From Marinithermus hydrothermalis DSM 14884 (GTDB lineage: Bacteria > Deinococcota > Deinococci > Deinococcales > Marinithermaceae), in contig NC_015387.1 of assembly GCF_000195335.1 (NCBI RefSeq), positions 310,001 through 374,000 on the forward strand: a stretch of 64,000 bases of DNA, given 5' to 3'. Within the stretch, counting starts at the first letter, position 1, and every line of letters starts with the position of its first letter. A program made the translations under genes and the position numbers. The notes beneath the pieces were generated by a model. The model did not search any database and was not told where the DNA came from. It was given only the letters and a program-made list of their open reading frames with translations. Of the stretch, positions 57,988 through 64,000 are shown one piece after another.

Positions 57988-58599
57988 ATGCGTGTGCTGA
58001 TAGCGACCTCAAACCCCGGCAAGTTCCAAGAGCTCCGGCAGGGGCTGGAGCCCCTCGGGTGGGCGTGCGTTTCCCTCCTGGACTACCCCTTGAAGATGCC
58101 GAAGGAGGAAGGCGCGACTTTCGAGGACAACGCGCTCCTCAAAGCCGCGTTCGCCGCGAAGGAGACCGGCCTCGCGGCCCTCGCGGACGATTCGGGCCTC
58201 GAGGTGGACGCGCTGGACGGCGAGCCGGGGGTGTACTCCGCGCGGTATGGCGGGAAGACCACCGATACCGAGCGGAACATCTACCTTCTGGAGCGGCTGC
58301 GGGGCGTGCCGCCGGAGCAGCGCACCGCGCGGTTCGTGTGCGTGCTCGCGCTTGCCTACCCGGACGGGCACGTCGAGACCTACCGCGGGGAGGTCGAGGG
58401 CCGGATCCTCGAGGCCCCGCGGGGAAGCGGCGGGTTCGGGTACGACCCGCTCTTTTACCTCCCGGAGGCCGGACGCACCTTCGCTGAGATGCCCCCTGAG
58501 GAAAAGGCGCGCTACTCGCATCGGGGGCGCGCGCTGCGCGCGCTCATCGAGGCCTACAAGGACGGCCCCCCACCGCGTGAGGTGACCGAGTTGGAATGA
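57988..58599 (+). CDS. rdgB: dITP/XTP pyrophosphatase (RdgB/HAM1)
   Basis: A 203-residue house-cleaning NTPase that removes deaminated purine triphosphates. Seen: the N-terminal VLIATSNPGKFQEL, ATFEDNALLKAAFAAKETGL, the metal-site ALADDSGLEVDAL, PGVYSARYGG and SGGFGYDPLFYLPEAGRTFAEM with the C-terminal SHRGRALR. It overlaps the downstream DUF155 gene by 4 bp (ATGA). Confidence 0.95.
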   Translation: MRVLIATSNPGKFQELRQGLEPLGWACVSLLDYPLKMPKEEGATFEDNALLKAAFAAKETGLAALADDSGLEVDALDGEPGVYSARYGGKTTDTERNIYLLERLRGVPPEQRTARFVCVLALAYPDGHVETYRGEVEGRILEAPRGSGGFGYDPLFYLPEAGRTFAEMPPEEKARYSHRGRALRALIEAYKDGPPPREVTELE

Positions 58600-59642
58600 A
58601 GGTCCTCCGCCCCCATATCGCCGTGTACCGCCTCTTTGACCTGGCCGACGAGATCGCCCTCGAGCGCCTCTCTTCCCCCCGCCTAAAGCTCTCCCGCCCC
58701 CGCAGCGGGGCGGTTCACTTCGAGAACCCCCCCACCCAGCTCGACTTGGGCCTGCGCACCCTCGAAGGGTACTCGGGCCCGCTCGTCGCGCGGCTGTATG
58801 ATTTCGGGGTGGCCGCGCTGAGCTGGCGGGTGTTTCTGGGGGAGGAGGTCGAGTGGGACGCGCTCGTTGAGCAGGCGCTGCGCTTACCGGAGCACCCGGC
58901 CCTGGACGGGTTCTTCCTCGCGGAGCTCGAGGGGCTCGAGCGCTACATCGCGCCCGCCTTGCTCCGGCCGCAGGAGGAGCGGATCGAGGAAGAGTTCACC
59001 GTCATTCACCTCCTGGGGGTGCGCCCCGCGCGCCCGGCGGGCGAGCTGGTGGCGGCGTTGGACCTGGCCCCGGTGGTGCTGGGGGAGCGCGAGGCGTTCG
59101 CGCCTGAGGTGCGGAAGGAACTCTTCCGGTACACCTTCAGCTACTCGGAGGAGGACCTGGCGGTCCTCGGGTTCGACCGGGTGCTGATCGTGGACTCCGA
59201 GGGGATCTGGGACGTGGCGGAGCTCGTGGAGTTCGCGCACGCGGAGCTCGTCGAGCTCTCCTACTACGACCGGGTCCTCACCAAGGAGCTCGAGGCGGTC
59301 CCGGAGGTTTTGCGCCAGCGCGGGTGGCGGCACTTCGCGCGCTTCGATCGGCTTCGGCGCCGCCTGATGGCCCGCCACGCGGAGATCGCGGACGTGCGGG
59401 CCCGCATGGACAGCGCGCTTCGGGTCACGGAGGACCTGTACTACGCCAAGATCTACCGCGCGGCCCTCGAGCTCTACGGTGCGCACGAGATCGAACGCGC
59501 GGTCGCGGAGAAGCTCGAGGTCCTCTCCGAAACCTACTCGATGCTCACCGAGGAGATCCACAACATCCGCAGCCAGATCCTGGAGGTCGGGATCCTCACC
59601 TTGATCCTGATCGAGGTCATCCGCGCCTTCGTGGCGGACTAG
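58596..59642 (+). CDS. RMD1/DUF155-family protein with C-terminal membrane helix
   Basis: A 348-residue protein. The family pattern is visible in the middle (VLIVDSEGIWDVAELVEFAHAELVELSYYD) and at the C terminus, where a long helix (SALRVTEDLYYAKIYRAALELYG, LSETYSMLTEEIHNIRSQ) leads into one hydrophobic helix (ILEVGILTLILIEVIRAFVA). Eukaryotic members (RMD1, RMND1) are mitochondrial inner-membrane or cytoskeleton-linked; the bacterial role is unknown. It is coupled to rdgB and overlaps the convergent LOG-like gene by 4 bp. Confidence 0.78.
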   Translation: MKVLRPHIAVYRLFDLADEIALERLSSPRLKLSRPRSGAVHFENPPTQLDLGLRTLEGYSGPLVARLYDFGVAALSWRVFLGEEVEWDALVEQALRLPEHPALDGFFLAELEGLERYIAPALLRPQEERIEEEFTVIHLLGVRPARPAGELVAALDLAPVVLGEREAFAPEVRKELFRYTFSYSEEDLAVLGFDRVLIVDSEGIWDVAELVEFAHAELVELSYYDRVLTKELEAVPEVLRQRGWRHFARFDRLRRRLMARHAEIADVRARMDSALRVTEDLYYAKIYRAALELYGAHEIERAVAEKLEVLSETYSMLTEEIHNIRSQILEVGILTLILIEVIRAFVAD

Positions 59643-60166
59643 GCGAGGCGGGTGAGGAACGCCTCGAGCGCGGCTTCGTCCGGCACGGGCTGGATGAGGG
59701 CCAGGTGCTCCGGTTGAATCTCGAGGCCGGGGCGCAGCCACTCGAGCCACGCCGGGTGCGCGCCGAGGGGTTTCGGGGCTTGCCCTTGGAGCCAGCGGAT
59801 GTACGCGAGGTTCCACGCGACGGCCAGCTCGGTCAGGGTGCCCACGCCGCCCGGAAGCGCCAGGTACGCGCACCCCAGGTCCACAAGCCGCTCGATGCGC
59901 GCGGGCAGGCTCGGGGCGGGGAGCTCCACGTCCACGTGCGGGTTGGGGCCGCCGCGCTCCTTGAAGAGGGCCGGCGCGGTCACGCCGACCACCACCCCAC
60001 CGGCCTCCTTGACCCCGCGCGACACCGCCTCCATCGCGCCGCCGTACCCCCCGGTCGCCACGCCGAACCCCAGCGTCCCGATCCGGCGGCCCCAGGCGTA
60101 CGCGACCGCGTACCCGGGATCGCTAGGGGTGAGTTTAGAGGAACCGAACACCGTAACCAATCGCAT
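59639..60166 (-). CDS. LOG-family protein (nucleoside 5'-monophosphate phosphoribohydrolase-like)
   Basis: A 175-residue Rossmann-like protein. It begins MRLVTVFGSSKLTPSDPGY and carries GVATGGYGGAMEAVSRGVKEAGG and the diagnostic P-G-G-x-G-T-x-x-E motif as LALPGGVGTLTELAVAW. LOG members split nucleotide monophosphates into base and ribose 5-phosphate. ATG 60166 has TAGAAT 7 nt upstream, so I prefer it to a longer frame from 60217. It is divergent from psuG, which also acts on a nucleotide glycosidic bond. Confidence 0.85.
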   Translation of the reverse strand: MRLVTVFGSSKLTPSDPGYAVAYAWGRRIGTLGFGVATGGYGGAMEAVSRGVKEAGGVVVGVTAPALFKERGGPNPHVDVELPAPSLPARIERLVDLGCAYLALPGGVGTLTELAVAWNLAYIRWLQGQAPKPLGAHPAWLEWLRPGLEIQPEHLALIQPVPDEAALEAFLTRLA

Positions 60167-60173
60167 CGCCTGG

Positions 60174-60179
60174 ATTCTA
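60174..60179 (-). promoter_or_regulatory. Leaderless -10 element of the LOG-family gene
   Basis: TAGAAT on the minus strand, 7 nt, then ATG 60166. The divergent psuG box lies 25 bp away. Confidence 0.5.
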
Positions 60180-60203
60180 TACGACGCTCCGGCGCGTCCG
60201 GGG

Positions 60204-60209
60204 TAGGCT
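60204..60209 (+). promoter_or_regulatory. Leaderless -10 element of psuG
   Basis: TAGGCT, 6 nt, then ATG 60216. Confidence 0.5.
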
Positions 60210-60215
60210 AGGGGC

Positions 60216-61100
60216 ATGCGCGTGCACCCGAAGGTACGGCAAGCTCTGGATCAAGGCCGGCCGGTCGTGGCCCTCGAGTCCACCGTGATTACGCACGGCC
60301 TGCCCCGCCCCGCCAACCTCGAGACCGCCCGCCGCCTTGAGGCGGCGGTGCGCGAGGAGGGCGCGGTGCCCGCCACGATCGGGGTGCTTGCAGGGGAGGT
60401 GGTGGTGGGGCTCGAGCCTCGGGAGCTCGAGGCGCTCGCGGCACGCGAGGAGGTGGAGAAGGCGAGCGTGTGGAACCTGCCCGCCCTGTTGGCTCAGGGG
60501 CGCTGGGCCGGCACGACCGTCGCGGCGACGAGCCTGCTGGCCTACCGCGCGGGGGTGCGAGTCTTCGCTACTGGAGGGATCGGGGGGGTGCACCCGCACC
60601 CTTACGACGAGTCCGCGGACCTTACGGTCCTGAGCCGCACCCCGATCGTGGTGGTGTGCAGTGGCCCCAAGAGCATCCTCGATCTCGGCGCGACCCTGGA
60701 GCGGCTCGAGTCGTACGGGGTGGTGGTGGGCGGGTACCGCACGGACCGCCTGCCGGCCTTCCACAGTCCCGACTCGCCGTACGGGCTTCCGGCGCGGTTC
60801 GAGGCGGAGATCGAGGTGGCCCGCGCGTTTCGCGCGGCGGCGGCCCTGGGGCTTGGGGGGGCGCTCGTGGTGTTCAACCCCGTATCGGAAGGCATCCCCT
60901 TCCCGAAGGTGCTCGCCTGGGTGGAGCGGGCCAACCGCGAGGCGCGCGAGGCGGGGATCGCGGGTAAAGCCCTCACCCCCTTCTTGCTTCGGCGGCTTTC
61001 GGAGCTAAGCGGCGGAGAGACGGACCGGGTGAACCTCCGCCTTTTGGAGGAGAACGCGCGCCTCGCAGCGCGGATCGCCCGCACCTTGACCGGCGCGTAG
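60216..61100 (+). CDS. psuG: Pseudouridine-5'-phosphate glycosidase
   Basis: A 294-residue PsuG, which cleaves the C-glycosidic bond of pseudouridine 5'-phosphate to uracil and ribose 5-phosphate. Seen: VALESTVITHGLPRPANLETA, VWNLPALLAQGRWAGTTVAAT, FATGGIGGVHPHPYDESADLTVL and the Schiff-base lysine region VVCSGPKSILDLGATLERLES near residue 150. The usual partner kinase PsuK is a PfkB-family protein; none is adjacent. The defective PfkB-like gene at 7241 is the only PfkB homologue in the window and is not an obvious partner. Confidence 0.94.
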   Translation: MRVHPKVRQALDQGRPVVALESTVITHGLPRPANLETARRLEAAVREEGAVPATIGVLAGEVVVGLEPRELEALAAREEVEKASVWNLPALLAQGRWAGTTVAATSLLAYRAGVRVFATGGIGGVHPHPYDESADLTVLSRTPIVVVCSGPKSILDLGATLERLESYGVVVGGYRTDRLPAFHSPDSPYGLPARFEAEIEVARAFRAAAALGLGGALVVFNPVSEGIPFPKVLAWVERANREAREAGIAGKALTPFLLRRLSELSGGETDRVNLRLLEENARLAARIARTLTGA

Positions 61101-61126
61101 GGCGGGGCCGTTAAAATGGGTAAGTC

Positions 61127-62008
61127 ATGTGCGAACTGGGTGATCGGCTAAGGGCTGCACGCGAGGCGCTGGGGAAGGATCTGGGGGAGTTCTCCCGCGC
61201 CTTGGGAATAAAACGGGCGTACCTCGAAGCCCTCGAGGCGTGCCGTTTCGAGGAGTTACCTGAACCAATCCTAGCCAAAGGGTACCTCAGGCGTTACGCG
61301 CAGGCGTTGGGGTTGGATCCCGAGGAGCTGGTGGCGCTGTACCCAGCACAGGCCGCGCCGGAACCCTTCCCGCCCGCTTCGCGGCGGCGGAGGGGGTGGG
61401 GGGTGGTGCTGGCGCTCGTGCTTTTCGTGGGCGGCGCGGGGGCGGCGCTGTGGTGGTGGCAGGCTTCCCGCGCCACGCCGTCAGGCGAGCCGCAGGTGAT
61501 CGTGGTGGAGCCCCTTCCCGCACCGGAGCCGGTGCGCTTGCGCGTTTTGGCCCAACCCCCGGACGCGAAGGTCTACCTGGATGGGTTTGCGCTAGGCGCG
61601 GCACCGATCGAGCTCGAGGTGGAACCGGGCAAACGGGTGCTTCGGGTGGAGGCCGAGGGGTTCCGTCCCTTTGAGGAGACGGTCGACCTCACGGAGGATC
61701 GGGAGCTGGTCGTGAACCTCGAGCCGCTCGCCCCGCCGGAGGAGGTGGTGGAGGCGACCTCCGTGGCTGCGCAGGAGGTTGTGCTGCGTTTCGAGGGGCG
61801 CAGCTGGGTGCGGGTCACGACCCCGGAGGGCGAGCGCTTGTTTGAGGGGATCCTCGAGGCAGGCGATGAGCTGAAGTACCCGCTTCCGGTGGTGGTGCGC
61901 GTGGGGAACGCCGGAGCCGTGCGGGCGGTGGTGGCTGGCGAGGACCAGGGCTTGATGGGGCGGCGCGGCGAGGTCGTCGAACGCACCTTTGCGCGCCCCA
62001 ACCCTTAG
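61127..62008 (+). CDS. RodZ-like protein with an extra PEGA domain
   Basis: A 293-residue protein. A cytosolic helix-turn-helix like that of RodZ (about 3-70: LGDRLRAAREALGKDLGEFSRALGIKRAYLEALEA, PILAKGYLRRYAQALGLD) is followed by a basic juxtamembrane RRRRGW and a transmembrane helix (VVLALVLFVGGAGAALWWW). Outside lie a PEGA domain (VRLRVLAQPPDAKVYLDGFALG, about 143-205) and a C-terminal DUF4115-like domain (FEGRSWVRVTTPEGERLFEGIL). RodZ links MreB to the elongation machinery. An added PEGA domain is unusual. TAAAAT lies 9 nt before the ATG. Confidence 0.85.
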   Translation: MCELGDRLRAAREALGKDLGEFSRALGIKRAYLEALEACRFEELPEPILAKGYLRRYAQALGLDPEELVALYPAQAAPEPFPPASRRRRGWGVVLALVLFVGGAGAALWWWQASRATPSGEPQVIVVEPLPAPEPVRLRVLAQPPDAKVYLDGFALGAAPIELEVEPGKRVLRVEAEGFRPFEETVDLTEDRELVVNLEPLAPPEEVVEATSVAAQEVVLRFEGRSWVRVTTPEGERLFEGILEAGDELKYPLPVVVRVGNAGAVRAVVAGEDQGLMGRRGEVVERTFARPNP

Positions 62009-62056
62009 GCGTATACTTCTCTGGAGTTTGGGAGCGTCCCTGGGAGGGGACCCTAG

Positions 62057-63412
<1,356 letters not shown>

Positions 63413-63413
63413 G

Positions 63414-64000
63414 GTGTACATCGTCGTTGCTGGTGGTGGGGAGATCGGCTCCTTGATCGCTCGAGCCTTCCACCAAAACCACGACGTGGTCATCATCGAC
63501 CGCAACCCCGAGGCGCAGGAGCGTTTAAGCACGCTGGATGTTCGTGTGCTGGTAGGGAACGCCACCGACCCCGAGGTGCTACGCGAAGCGGGCGTGGACC
63601 ACGCGGACGCGTTCATCGCCTGCACCGACGTGGACGAGATCAACCTGATCTCCACGATGCTCGCCAAAGGGCTTGGGGCGGCCCAGGTATTGTGCTTCGT
63701 GGGGCGCGCGTACTACGCTGAGGTGCTCACCGACCCGCGCACGATGGAGATCCTCGGCACGCGCATCGACCGGGTGCTCTGGCCCCAGCGTTCCCTCGCC
63801 GAGGAGATCCTCGAGGTCATCCTGATTCCCAAGGCGATCGACACCGAGGTCCTCGCGGGCGGGCGGTTGCGCCTCATCGAGTACCTGATCGAGGCGGACG
63901 GTCCCTACGCCCACCGTTTCCTGGCCGACATCGAGTGGCCCGAAGGGGTGCTCCTCGTGGGGGTGGTGCGCGGCACGGAGTTCTTCACCCCCGCAGAGGA
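63414..64000 (+). CDS. TrkA/KtrA-type NAD-binding potassium-transport protein (3' end outside window)
   Basis: The first 195 residues are present. GTG 63414 begins VYIVVAGGGEIGSLIARAF, a Rossmann G-x-G-x-x-G site, with VVIIDRNPEAQERLSTLDV and VLVGNATDPEVLREAGVDHADAFIACTDVDEINL, typical of the RCK-N domain of TrkA. A TrkA-C-like segment starts near residue 140 (IDTEVLAGGRLRLIEYLIEADG). Such proteins gate Trk/Ktr potassium channels in response to NADH or ATP. It follows rimO with 1 bp between stop and start, so co-transcription is likely; the membrane subunit would lie beyond the window. Confidence 0.88.
   Translation, partial: MYIVVAGGGEIGSLIARAFHQNHDVVIIDRNPEAQERLSTLDVRVLVGNATDPEVLREAGVDHADAFIACTDVDEINLISTMLAKGLGAAQVLCFVGRAYYAEVLTDPRTMEILGTRIDRVLWPQRSLAEEILEVILIPKAIDTEVLAGGRLRLIEYLIEADGPYAHRFLADIEWPEGVLLVGVVRGTEFFTPAE

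Overview
The window is a GC-rich (roughly two-thirds G+C), gene-dense bacterial chromosome segment. It most resembles the Thermales (Deinococcus-Thermus). Evidence seen: a Thermus-type ba3 cytochrome oxidase (35-residue subunit IIa, CuA subunit, 563-residue subunit I), a carboxypeptidase Taq (M32), the order cinA-thpR-recA-rny, a Thermus-like 7Fe ferredoxin, and many starts 6-7 nt downstream of a TANNNT box, the leaderless pattern known in this phylum. The genus cannot be fixed from the sequence alone; a marine Thermaceae genus is a guess.

Layout. 1-4.7 kb: a partial Nudix gene and pncB facing a minus-strand PP2C phosphatase, RidA, universal stress protein and MeaB group. 4.7-7.06 kb: a nested pair of insertion sequences. 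7.2-14.8 kb: a PfkB-like protein, M32 and M42 peptidases, SppA, a MazG-like protein, methylglyoxal synthase and YgfZ. 14.8-19.3 kb: cinA-thpR-recA-rny. 19.4-27.1 kb: mreB followed by lpxD, lpxC, a Gfo/Idh oxidoreductase, fabZ, lpxA, an LpxB-like protein and an MsbA-like ABC exporter. 27.2-32.2 kb: a PEGA/WD40 protein, an S4 protein, two tRNA-Ser genes, hemQ, sodC, fabI and a DinB-like protein. 32.2-39.6 kb: a Met/Gly-rich secreted protein, a two-component system, and the ba3 oxidase operon. The CuA gene of that operon is split by a second, inverted copy of the nested IS unit. 39.7-44.2 kb: a divergent sulfur/redox locus (TauE, three rhodanese-containing proteins including a persulfide dioxygenase-rhodanese fusion, a protein disulfide oxidoreductase and a rhodanese lipoprotein). 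Both of its promoters carry a CsoR/CstR-like operator exactly between -35 and -10. 44.3-64 kb: an MFS transporter, a peptidoglycan peptidase, bactofilin, accDA, PEGA proteins, ferredoxin, a KamA-family radical SAM enzyme, ychF, murI, rph, rdgB, psuG, a RodZ-like protein, rimO and a partial TrkA-type gene.

How it fits together. Much of the window is envelope and cell-shape biology (mreB, RodZ-like, bactofilin, M23 peptidase, murI, lpx genes, accDA/fabZ/fabI) plus redox and sulfur stress handling.

Strongest observations: (1) a 2.34-kb unit, one IS nested 23 bp inside the end of another, present twice in inverted orientation with its own target duplications, so it moved as a unit; (2) its second copy destroys the CuA site of ba3 oxidase; (3) the mirror-image, operator-in-spacer promoters of the persulfide locus; (4) a partial lipid A-type pathway in a lineage generally thought to lack LPS. 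I saw no CRISPR array, rRNA, phage or replication origin. Apart from the IS units, no stretch over 300 bp lacks a gene.
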